5,014 bases of DNA from Pseudomonadota bacterium (GCA_030636965.1 DAOVVW010000115.1:1-5014), one strand, 5' to 3'. Shown: positions 1-4,502, counted from the first letter of the stretch. A program made the numbers and translations. Notes: a model not told the origin generated them from the letters alone.

Positions 1-80
1 AAGGCTTCCTTTACACGCAGGCTTGCGCTAGAAGCCCATTGCTTGCAGCCCAATGCCCAGGACCTGATTACTTGCCTTGG

Positions 81-109
81 TTGACAAGGCTTTATAAAAG
101 GGTTACTAA
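81..109 (+). promoter_or_regulatory. sigma70-type promoter of the tRNA gene
   Basis: A perfect -35 hexamer TTGACA (81-86) is separated by exactly 17 bases from TACTAA (104-109), which matches the -10 consensus TATAAT at four of six positions. Counting six bases beyond the -10 puts +1 at about 116, the first base of the mature tRNA. The -35 sits inside a small inverted repeat, GCCTTG (74-79) and CAAGGC (85-90), followed by a short T-rich stretch. That repeat might be the end of an upstream transcript or an operator. The promoter call rests on sequence alone. Confidence 0.75.
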
Positions 110-115
110 CATTTC

Positions 116-192
116 GGGCCCATAGCTCAGCTGGTTAGAGCCACCGGCTCATAACCGGTAGGTCCTCCGTTCGAATCGGAGTGGGCCCACCA
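116..192 (+). tRNA. tRNA with CAT anticodon, probably tRNA-Ile2 (lysidine type), otherwise elongator tRNA-Met
   Basis: A complete 77-nt cloverleaf with encoded CCA. The acceptor stem is GGGCCCA (116-122) with TGGGCCC (182-188). The D stem is GCTC/GAGC with GG in the D loop (133-134). The anticodon stem is ACCGG/CCGGT around loop CTCATAA, with the anticodon at 150-152. The T stem is CTCCG/CGGAG with TTCGAAT loop, the discriminator is A189, and CCA is 190-192. It is not an initiator: position 1 pairs normally and the run of three G:C pairs typical of initiators is absent from the anticodon stem. CAT can mean elongator Met or Ile2, where TilS converts the wobble C to lysidine to read AUA. The C4:G69 and C5:G68 acceptor pairs are known TilS identity elements in E. 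coli, and both are present here, so I favour Ile2. Confidence 0.95.
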
Positions 193-353
193 GTTGACCA
201 TTATTTTCCGAAGAAGGAGAGAAGCGGGAAATTGAAAGACTGCAGGCTATATTTTTCACCTGATCGGCTGTGTATTGGAGATCCAGGGCCCCGGAGGCAA
301 GTGTGAGGGGGAACGGCAAAACCAGCACAGGGCCTCTCAGTTGTTGGGAAATT
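193..353 (+). other. non-coding leader between the tRNA and the NIF3 operon
   Basis: No convincing reading frame or promoter is visible in this stretch. It contains complementary segments that could form secondary structure: CTGTG (268-272) with CACAG (326-330), TGG (276-278) with CCA (322-324), and GAGGC (294-298) with GCCTC (332-336). Because a strong terminator follows directly and the next gene starts 22 nt later, the stretch may be the trailer of the tRNA transcript or a regulatory leader. I do not recognise it as any known riboswitch class, and I found no obvious antiterminator that would compete with the terminator stem. Confidence 0.4.
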
Positions 354-386
354 AAAGGTGCACTCGAAGAAGGGTGCACCTTTTTT
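354..386 (+). terminator. intrinsic terminator upstream of the NIF3 gene
   Basis: A perfect 10-bp stem, AAAGGTGCAC (354-363) with GTGCACCTTT (374-383), encloses a 10-nt loop and is followed by an uninterrupted run of six T (381-386). This is a textbook Rho-independent terminator. It should end the tRNA transcript or act as an attenuator for the NIF3 operon. A GTG at 358 that opens the same frame as the NIF3 gene lies inside the stem and is therefore not a believable start. Confidence 0.88.
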
Positions 387-408
387 ACGTTCTGGCCAAA
401 GAGTGGAA

Positions 409-1527
409 ATGCTGACTGTAGCGGATATCGTCAAGATCATTGAAGAGCTGGCTCCTCCGGGACTAGCTGTGCCCCAGGACCCGATCGGCCTCCAGTCCGG
501 AAGCGGACAGTGGGAGATTGAAAGGCTTATGATAGCTCTGGATGCTGACCACAGGACAATCAGGCAGGCTGCAGATGCCGGTGCAGGGATGTTAGTTTCA
601 CACCATCCTCTTATCTACGGGCCCCTGGCGAGCATAGATCCCGAAAGCCCTGTGGGGCGGGCGGTGGCATACTCGCTGGAATTTAAGGTTGCTGTATACT
701 GCGCCCACACGAATCTTGATGCTGCAAAGAATGGTATAAATAATTCCCTTGCTGTCCTACTTGGGCTGGCTGACCTGACTGCTCTGGCTGGCAGAACCCC
801 GGAAAATTTCAAAATCGTGGTTTTTGTTCCTGTAAACTCTCTTGATGAAGTCAGAACAGCCGCTTTTGAGGCAGGTGCCGGTAAAATAGGTGCCTACACA
901 AGATGCTCTTTTGCAAGTTCCGGGATTGGAACTTTTATGGGTTCGGAGGATACGGATCCTGCCGTAGGAAGTCCGGGCAGATTTGAAGAAGCAAGCGAAC
1001 TCCGTCTTGAGATGATAGCAAACAGTGATGTACTTGATAGCGTGATCGATGTGATCCGCGGGGTTCATCCCTATGAAGAGCCGGCGATAGATATTTACAG
1101 CCTGCACGGCTCCGGGATGGGCGAGGGCATTGGTATTATCGGCAGCCTTCCCGAAGAAACCACCGTGGAAAAGCTGGCAAATACCCTGATCGATCTATTC
1201 GAAACAGGATCTGTGACTGTTGTCGGCGAGAAAGGCCGAAAGATCCAAAGGGTGGCGATCTGTTCAGGGAGTGGTGCATCCCTTGTCGGCACTGCTTCGG
1301 CAGGCGGTGCGGACGCCTACTTGACAGGGGATATGAAGTATCACGATGCCAGGCAAGCTGACGAACTTGATCTGCCTGTTATTGATTTTGGACATTTTGC
1401 CCCAGAGAGATACGGTATGAAAGAGTTCGGTAAAACACTGAACACGGCTCTGAAAAAAACCGGCGCTGAAATTGAAATATTTTATGCACAAGAGGAAGAC
1501 CCATTCAAAGTCATAACCCGGGCCTGA
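409..1527 (+). CDS. NIF3/DUF34 family dinuclear metal-binding protein (YqfO-like, with inserted domain)
   Basis: The protein has 372 residues from the ATG at 409. Family members bind two metal ions and assemble into toroidal hexamers in the cytoplasm. Their reaction is not settled; the old label 'GTP cyclohydrolase I type 2 homolog' is an annotation rather than a proven role. Metal ligands expected for the family are visible: the HH pair in VSHHPLIY (H65, H66), H100 and D104 in AHTNLDAAKNG, and H329 and E333 in IDFGHFAPERYG, with GDMKYHDA at 307-314. Residues about 134-232 form the extra CutA/PII-like domain found in YqfO-type members, ending in GVHPYEEPAIDIY. The length fits that subfamily. 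I chose ATG 409 because a GTG 17 codons upstream lies inside a terminator stem and GTG 403 has no ribosome-binding site. The site before ATG is itself weak (GAGTGG). This is the first gene of a three-gene operon. Confidence 0.93.
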   Translation: MLTVADIVKIIEELAPPGLAVPQDPIGLQSGSGQWEIERLMIALDADHRTIRQAADAGAGMLVSHHPLIYGPLASIDPESPVGRAVAYSLEFKVAVYCAHTNLDAAKNGINNSLAVLLGLADLTALAGRTPENFKIVVFVPVNSLDEVRTAAFEAGAGKIGAYTRCSFASSGIGTFMGSEDTDPAVGSPGRFEEASELRLEMIANSDVLDSVIDVIRGVHPYEEPAIDIYSLHGSGMGEGIGIIGSLPEETTVEKLANTLIDLFETGSVTVVGEKGRKIQRVAICSGSGASLVGTASAGGADAYLTGDMKYHDARQADELDLPVIDFGHFAPERYGMKEFGKTLNTALKKTGAEIEIFYAQEEDPFKVITRA

Positions 1528-1563
1528 TGGATAATACAATGTTGTTATGGGCTTGAAAATTGT

Positions 1564-1573
1564 AGGAGGAGGA
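1564..1573 (+). promoter_or_regulatory. strong Shine-Dalgarno that fixes a GTG start
   Basis: The purine-rich AGGAGGAGGA ends 5 nt before the GTG at 1579. This supports GTG 1579 as the start of the zinc-ribbon protein rather than the in-frame ATG at 1588, three codons later. Confidence 0.8.
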
Positions 1574-1578
1574 TAATT

Positions 1579-2286
1579 GTGGACACCATGCTTGAACGCC
1601 TGATTAACCTGCAGAAAACAGATGAGAAGATCGTTGCCCTCCAGAGAGAGGAAGAGACGATCCCCCTGGAATTAACGAAGCAGGAAAAAGAAATTGTAAT
1701 CCTTGAAGGACAGAGAGATGAGGTAACTTCAGGGCTTGATGAGCTGTCGAAAAAGGAAACGGAGCTTGAGATCCAACTCCAGGAGGCCAGGGATCAGATG
1801 CGAAGGTCGCAATCCCGCATGCTTATCGTCAAGACGCAGAGGGAACACAGGGCTGTTCAGCGTGAGGGAGAGATAGCGAGAAAGCGCAGGGGCGAACTGG
1901 ATGGCGAGATGAAGGAACTGGTTGAACAGTCCCTGGGTATCCAGGAGAAAGTTGATGAGCTGGACCAGGAGATACAGATAAAGACCGGAGACCTGAAAAA
2001 AACCAGGGCGAAAGCTAACAAAAAGCTGAAAAGCATTGCAGGAGATCGTGGGGAGTTGGAAAAAAACAGAGAGGTTGAGGCAGGCCTGGTGGACCCTGAA
2101 CTGATGGAAAGATACCAGAAAGTCTTTATACGTCACCGCGGGCAGGGCGTAGTTAACGTGACCGGCGGGGTTTGCAGTGGATGTTTCATGACAATACCAC
2201 CACAGCTTTACAATCAGGTCCTCGCCCAGGGTAACGTCCACCAGTGTCCTAACTGCAGCAGAATAATCTATGTCGAAGAAAATTGA
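1579..2286 (+). CDS. coiled-coil protein with C-terminal C4-type zinc ribbon (zf-RING_7 family)
   Basis: The protein has 235 residues from a GTG start. Residues about 5-165 are rich in E, K, Q and R with heptad-like leucine spacing and almost no prolines, predicting a long antiparallel coiled coil. The C-terminal quarter carries a four-cysteine zinc ribbon, CSGC (C199, C202) and CPNC (C223, C226), with the family-typical stretch CFMTIPPQLYNQV between them. No signal peptide or membrane segment is seen, so it is cytoplasmic. The closest characterised relative I know is Helicobacter HP0958 (FlgZ), reported to bind RpoN and flaA mRNA. Whether this protein binds RNA or a sigma factor is unknown, since no flagellar or rpoN gene is in view. 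It lies 51 nt after the NIF3 gene and overlaps the RNase HI gene by 17 nt, consistent with one mRNA and translational coupling. Confidence 0.92.
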   Translation: MDTMLERLINLQKTDEKIVALQREEETIPLELTKQEKEIVILEGQRDEVTSGLDELSKKETELEIQLQEARDQMRRSQSRMLIVKTQREHRAVQREGEIARKRRGELDGEMKELVEQSLGIQEKVDELDQEIQIKTGDLKKTRAKANKKLKSIAGDRGELEKNREVEAGLVDPELMERYQKVFIRHRGQGVVNVTGGVCSGCFMTIPPQLYNQVLAQGNVHQCPNCSRIIYVEEN

Positions 2287-2833
2287 TGACTCATCGGTTC
2301 TCAGGCACCTTGCCGGAACTATGGATATTGGGAAGACCCTTGCGGAGTTCCCCGGACTGACACAGGAGTATCTTTCAGACATTATTGTAAGAGCATCTAA
2401 AGGGATTGAGATGACAGTGAGCACCAAGGCTCAACTATGGGTTGACGGTGCTGCGAGGGGAAATCCAGGCGAAGCAGGAGCGGGAGCCTACATGAAACTA
2501 CCCGGCTGTGAGCCAGCAGGAAGAGGAGAATTCCTCGGCAACGCTACCAACAATGTGGCTGAATACAAAGCGCTGCTTCTGGGGCTGGAAATGGCAAACA
2601 ATCTGAACATCAAGAAGGTAGAGATATATTCTGACAGCGAACTCATGATAAAACAGATGACAGGTGAGTATCGCGTGAAAAATGAAGACCTCAAAGCTCT
2701 TTTTTCATTAGCACACCAAGCCGCGGGATGTTTGATATCGGTTTCATATAGTCATGTTCCACGTGAGGAGAATGTTGAGGCGGATCGGTTGGCTAATATG
2801 GCCATCTCTGCACGGGGACCAGTCACTCTCTAG
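2270..2833 (+). CDS. rnhA: ribonuclease HI family protein with N-terminal helical extension
   Basis: The protein has 187 residues. The RNase HI fold spans about 54-182 and shows the catalytic acids D59 (WVDGAARGNPG), E98 (NNVAEYKALLLGL), D122 (IYSDSELMIKQ) and D172 (EADRLAN), plus H162 in SHVPREENVEAD. It should cut the RNA strand of RNA:DNA hybrids using Mg2+, removing primers and R-loops. Residues 1-47 precede the usual start and form a likely helical segment (VLRHLAGTMDIGKTLAEFPG and on to YLSDIIVRAS). I recall similar segments in deltaproteobacterial relatives but cannot name a domain. Starting at ATG 2270 gives a 17-nt overlap with the upstream gene. The alternative start at M48 (ATG 2411) yields a classic minimal RNase HI, preceded by AAGGG at moderate distance. 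I prefer the long form because the frame stays open and protein-like, but the start is the uncertain part. Confidence 0.9.
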   Translation: MSKKIDDSSVLRHLAGTMDIGKTLAEFPGLTQEYLSDIIVRASKGIEMTVSTKAQLWVDGAARGNPGEAGAGAYMKLPGCEPAGRGEFLGNATNNVAEYKALLLGLEMANNLNIKKVEIYSDSELMIKQMTGEYRVKNEDLKALFSLAHQAAGCLISVSYSHVPREENVEADRLANMAISARGPVTL

Positions 2834-2842
2834 GGTTTATGC

Positions 2843-2962
2843 GGCTCTCACAGCACACCATCTTCTTCGTTATCGGCACTCGCCAATCCTCGACGTATGT
2901 GCCATATACGTCTCCGGTTGCCTCATGCCTGCTGCCTTGAATCTAGTGCACTGTGAGGAGCC
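2843..2962. repeat. 120-bp symmetric nested palindrome (copy A of an intergenic element)
   Basis: The outer arms GGCTCTCACAGCAC (2843-2856) and GTGCACTGTGAGGAGCC (2946-2962) are complementary over GGCTC/GAGCC, TCACAG/CTGTGA and CAC/GTG, with small bulges. A second palindrome, GACGTAT (2892-2898) with ATACGTC (2906-2912), sits almost exactly at the midpoint. The core TCGCCAATCCTC...TCTCCGGTTG recurs about 128 bp downstream. The element looks like a non-coding dispersed repeat of the REP/MITE kind placed ten bases after the RNase HI stop. No transposase is present. An apparent short reading frame crossing it (2754-2981) is judged spurious. Confidence 0.65.
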
Positions 2963-3007
2963 TGAATTTCAGCGGCGATAAAAGGTTATTTACTTTGTTC
3001 TCTCTCG

Positions 3008-3053
3008 TCGCCAATCCTCAACGTATTACATATACGTTTCCGGCTGGCTCCTC
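3008..3053. repeat. second copy of the palindromic core (copy B)
   Basis: It shares TCGCCAATCCTC, ACGTAT, ATATACGT and TCCGG with copy A at 2880-2924. Its palindrome is AACGTAT (3020-3026) with ATACGTT (3032-3038), flanked by GCCA (3010-3013) and TGGC (3045-3048). The loop is 5 nt rather than 7. The outermost core pair is A:T here and G:C in copy A, so both sides changed together. The long outer arms of copy A are not evident around this copy, suggesting a shorter or decayed version. Confidence 0.6.
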
Positions 3054-3081
3054 AGTCGGGCCTCGCATCTGACCAGTTTTT
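3044..3081 (+). terminator. possible terminator of the NIF3 - zinc ribbon - RNase HI operon
   Basis: CTGG (3044-3047) and TCAG (3052-3055) pair with CTGACCAG (3069-3076), leaving a four-base bulge on the left, and are followed by TTTTT (3077-3081). The stem is imperfect and overlaps the end of palindromic copy B, so this is only a candidate. No better terminator was found between the RNase HI stop and the rnpB promoter. Confidence 0.35.
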
Positions 3082-3172
3082 CCTCGCCTCTTTTCCTGCT
3101 ACTGTATAATTTCTAACTAAGAAAATTTGTATTTATTGTGTCTTTGTTGTTTCGTACCATCAAACTAGATCA

Positions 3173-3200
3173 TTGCCATATGCGTTAATTTGGTTAAAAT
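3173..3200 (+). promoter_or_regulatory. rnpB promoter
   Basis: TTGCCA (3173-3178) and TAAAAT (3195-3200) are separated by 16 bases, and the preceding 60 bases are AT-rich, as in UP-element promoters of stable RNAs. Six bases past the -10 lies G3207, exactly the first base of helix P1 of RNase P RNA. This fits the known fact that the 5' end of this RNA is set by initiation. A TATAAT at 3105-3110 lies further upstream but has no acceptable -35. Confidence 0.7.
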
Positions 3201-3236
3201 AATAAAGCAGAGTGATCCGGGTGGTCGCCTGTCTTC

Positions 3237-3253
3237 GCCTTGGTGAAGGCGGG
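3237..3253 (+). repeat. rnpB internal repeat, copy 1 (helix P3)
   Basis: GCCTTGGTGAAGGCGGG lies in the P3 hairpin just before the conserved P4 strand. P3 can be drawn as CCTGTCTTC (3228-3236) with GAAGGCGGG (3245-3253), including G:U pairs. It can also be drawn as a compact CGCCTT (3236-3241) with AAGGCG (3246-3251). Copies 2 and 3 match it at 15 and 13 of 17 positions. Confidence 0.7.
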
Positions 3254-3337
3254 AGGAAAGTCCGAGCACCGCAGGGTAGGATGGTCCGTAACGCGGACCG
3301 GGGGTGACCCCAGGGAAAGTGCCACAGAGAGCAGACC

Positions 3338-3366
3338 GCCCACCATAGCCTTGGCGAAGGTGGGTA
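3338..3366 (+). repeat. rnpB internal repeat, copy 2 (helix P12)
   Basis: Core GCCTTGGCGAAGGTGGG (3348-3364). The hairpin is CCCACC (3339-3344) with GGTGGG (3359-3364), placed between the P11 strand GCAGACCGCC and the conserved GGTAAGGGTGAAAGGG, where P12 lies in E. coli. Similarity to copy 3 extends outside the 17-nt core, covering CC(A/G)TAGCC on the left and TA on the right. Confidence 0.75.
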
Positions 3367-3539
3367 AGGGTGAAAGGGTGAGGTAAGAGCTCACCAGTGC
3401 CGGCGGTGACGTCGGCAGCTAGGTAAACCCCATCCGGTGCAATGGCAAATAGAGGAATGTTCGAGGGTGACCCGCCCGAGGTTCCCGGGTAGGCCGCTAG
3501 AGGTCGGCGGCAACGCCGATCCCAGATGAATGGCCACCA

Positions 3540-3568
3540 TCCAACCGTAGCCTCGGCGAAGGTGGATA
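3540..3568 (+). repeat. rnpB internal repeat, copy 3 (helix P19)
   Basis: Core GCCTCGGCGAAGGTGGA (3550-3566). The hairpin is ATCCA (3539-3543) plus CC (3545-3546) with GGTGGAT (3561-3567), between the 3' strand of P2 and the 3' strand of P4. This is the position of P19, a helix missing from E. coli RNase P RNA but present in many bacteria. It differs from copy 2 at only two of the 17 core positions. Confidence 0.75.
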
Positions 3569-3603
3569 CAGAACTCGGCTTACAGGGTCACTCTGCGTTA
3601 CTG

Positions 3604-3624
3604 CTAGTTTCAGGTTTCTAGTTG
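3604..3624 (+). repeat. three degenerate heptamers after rnpB
   Basis: CTAGTTT, CAGGTTT and CTAGTTG follow each other with an exact 7-bp period, starting seven bases after the end of rnpB. They resemble the TTAGTTG heptamers on the other side of nth. The array is short and could be chance. Confidence 0.4.
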
Positions 3625-3632
3625 TTCTTACA

Positions 3633-3662
3633 TTGGATATGAACGAGCATAAGTATATGCTC
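3633..3662 (+). promoter_or_regulatory. weak candidate promoter/operator of nth
   Basis: TTGGAT (3633-3638) lies 17 bases from TATGCT (3656-3661), a poor match to sigma70 signals. The -10 candidate is part of a perfect inverted repeat, GAGCATA (3645-3651) with TATGCTC (3656-3662), separated by 4 nt. That repeat could be an operator or an RNA hairpin ahead of the nth start. nth might instead be read from the rnpB promoter, since no terminator separates them. Confidence 0.3.
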
Positions 3663-3694
3663 ACTAGAAAGCAGAAACTATCCTAAAGGGAAAA

Positions 3695-4363
3695 ATGCAA
3701 ACCAGTATCACTCCGACAACCATCAGAAACCAATTAAGAAAGAAATTCGGTATTCCAGGAAAACGGACCAAAAGGCCGATTCTGGATGAGCTGATTGCAA
3801 CTATCCTTTCACAAAACACCACTGATGTGAATCGCGACCGGGCGTACCGGGCACTCAGGAGCAGGTACAGTACATGGGAAGATGCACTTCGTGGAAACAT
3901 TGAAGATCTGGAAGAAGCGATCTCTCCAGCTGGACTCGGTCCCACCAAGAGTGTAAGGATCATGGAGGTCCTTAAAGGAGCGTGTGAAGAAGATAACTGC
4001 TCCGGTTTTGATAATCTCAAAACCATGTCCAGAGAGGATGCCAGATCATTTTTACTGTCACTGCCTGGAGTCGGCCCGAAAACAGCTGCATGTGTGCTCC
4101 TCTTTTCCTGCGGTATTCCTGCGTTCCCCGTGGACACTCATGTTTTCAGGGTTTGCGGACGGCTAGGCCTGTTACGTAAAAAAGCCGGCAGGGAAAAGGC
4201 CCATGATGTGCTCGAAGAGTTCTTCCCGGAGGAGGACTATCTGGAGATCCATCTGAATGTCATCAAGCTTGGACGAACTGTATGCCGCCCTTCAAATCCA
4301 CTATGCACGGAATGTGCATTCTCAGGAGAATGTGCATACTTGAACGAATTGAAGGTTCAATAA
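3695..4363 (+). CDS. nth: endonuclease III (DNA glycosylase/AP lyase with 4Fe-4S cluster)
   Basis: The protein has 222 residues, close to the usual 210-220. It excises oxidised pyrimidines and nicks abasic sites in base-excision repair. The order of signatures is complete: the ILSQNTTD motif (37-44), the helix-hairpin-helix LPGVGPKTA (123-131) with catalytic K129, the catalytic D147 in FPVDTHVFRV, and four cluster cysteines C197, C204, C207 and C213 spaced C-X6-C-X2-C-X5-C, as in E. coli Nth. The SQNT version of the first motif, rather than E. coli SAQATD, is common outside Gammaproteobacteria. The start is ATG 3695 with AAAGGG (3685-3690) four bases upstream. It stands alone between rnpB and a repeat-rich gap, so no operon partner is visible. 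Nothing in it looks damaged. Confidence 0.96.
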   Translation: MQTSITPTTIRNQLRKKFGIPGKRTKRPILDELIATILSQNTTDVNRDRAYRALRSRYSTWEDALRGNIEDLEEAISPAGLGPTKSVRIMEVLKGACEEDNCSGFDNLKTMSREDARSFLLSLPGVGPKTAACVLLFSCGIPAFPVDTHVFRVCGRLGLLRKKAGREKAHDVLEEFFPEEDYLEIHLNVIKLGRTVCRPSNPLCTECAFSGECAYLNELKVQ

Positions 4364-4365
4364 GC

Positions 4366-4400
4366 TTAGTTGTTAGTTGTTGGTTGATAGTTGTTTGTTG
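4366..4400 (+). repeat. heptanucleotide array, forward arm (5 units)
   Basis: Units TTAGTTG, TTAGTTG, TTGGTTG, ATAGTTG and TTTGTTG follow with an exact 7-bp period, starting three bases after the nth stop. The first 14 bases of the arm from 4368 are perfectly complementary to 4427-4440. The stretch is transcribed if nth lacks an earlier terminator and could fold into a long hairpin with the opposing arm. A possible promoter for the next gene (TTGATA 4384-4389, TAGAAT 4405-4410, 15-bp spacer) is embedded here but weak. Confidence 0.65.
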
Positions 4401-4423
4401 TATATAGAATAAGCTAGGTGTTG

Positions 4424-4465
4424 ACTAACAACTAACAACTTGCAATTAACAACTTGTAATTAATA
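4424..4465 (-). repeat. heptanucleotide array, reverse arm (6 units)
   Basis: Read on the + strand the units are ACTAACA, ACTAACA, ACTTGCA, ATTAACA, ACTTGTA and ATTAATA with an exact 7-bp period. The last four also form a tandem pair of 14-mers (4437-4450 and 4451-4464). The first units are the reverse complement of the forward arm, giving a mirrored arrangement around a 26-bp centre (4401-4426 minus overlap). Simple-repeat arrays of this type are non-coding. Confidence 0.65.
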
Positions 4466-4476
4466 CCATCCTTGGA

Positions 4477-4502
4477 CCGCCGGGCCTGGAAGGCGGGATT
4501 TT
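4477..4502 (+). terminator. weak hairpin before the response-regulator gene
   Basis: CCGCC (4477-4481) can pair with GGCGG (4492-4496), or alternatively GCCT (4484-4487) with AGGC (4491-4494), followed by GATTTTCC. The stem is short and the T run only four bases, so this may be a poor terminator for nth or simply 5' UTR structure 22 nt before the next start. It does not match a c-di-GMP riboswitch that I can recognise. Confidence 0.3.

Larger units (their letters stand above)
3207..3596 (+). ncRNA. rnpB: RNase P RNA, bacterial type A
   Basis: This is the catalytic RNA that removes 5' leaders from pre-tRNAs together with the RnpA protein. Its ends are defined by P1: GCAGAGTGA (3207-3215) with TCACTCTGC (3588-3596). 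P2 is GTGGTC (3221-3226) with GGCCAC (3532-3537). The universal P4 strands are AGGAAAGTCCGAG (3254-3266) and ACAGAACTCGGCTTA (3568-3582); the change from E. coli CGGG/CCCG to CGAG/CTCG is compensated on both strands. P9 (GGTCCG/CGGACC), P10 (GGGG/CCCC), the GGTAAGGGTGAAAGGGTG region, the L15 segment CCCGGGTAGG with the GGT that pairs with tRNA CCA ends, and P18 with a GCAA tetraloop (3504-3519) are all present. Its 390-nt length is normal for type A. P3, P12 and P19 share nearly the same sequence, which is unusual. No clear terminator follows. Confidence 0.97.

Noticed and set aside
1..80. 3' end of an upstream protein gene
   Set aside because: One frame stays open to a TGA at 82-84, but under 30 codons are visible and none resembles a family. 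The small inverted repeats here (GGCTTC 3-8 with GAAGCC 31-36) fit intergenic DNA better.
116..192. tRNA gene as an integration site for a mobile element
   Set aside because: No integrase, no duplicated tRNA 3' end and no phage-like genes are present in the window.
358..408. N-terminal extension of the NIF3 protein from GTG 358
   Set aside because: The codons lie inside the perfect terminator stem and T run, the added residues do not resemble the family, and ATG 409 begins a typical NIF3 N-terminus.
1729..2427. 232-codon antisense frame opposite the zinc-ribbon gene
   Set aside because: It is the mirror of a well-supported coiled-coil gene. The long open frame is a side effect of codon use there, and the translation has no recognisable domain.
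2754..2981. 75-codon reading frame overlapping the RNase HI end
   Set aside because: It consists of an out-of-frame part of the RNase HI gene and the translated palindromic element. It has no ribosome-binding site and no protein family resemblance.
3105..3110. Perfect TATAAT as the main rnpB promoter
   Set aside because: No -35 with acceptable spacing was found, and the 3173-3200 promoter places initiation exactly at the mature rnpB 5' end. It could still be a minor start.
3194..3394. 66-codon antisense frame over rnpB
   Set aside because: The region is fully explained by RNase P RNA structure.
3664..4137. 157-codon antisense frame opposite nth
   Set aside because: The opposite strand encodes endonuclease III with all catalytic and cluster residues, and this frame shows no family features.
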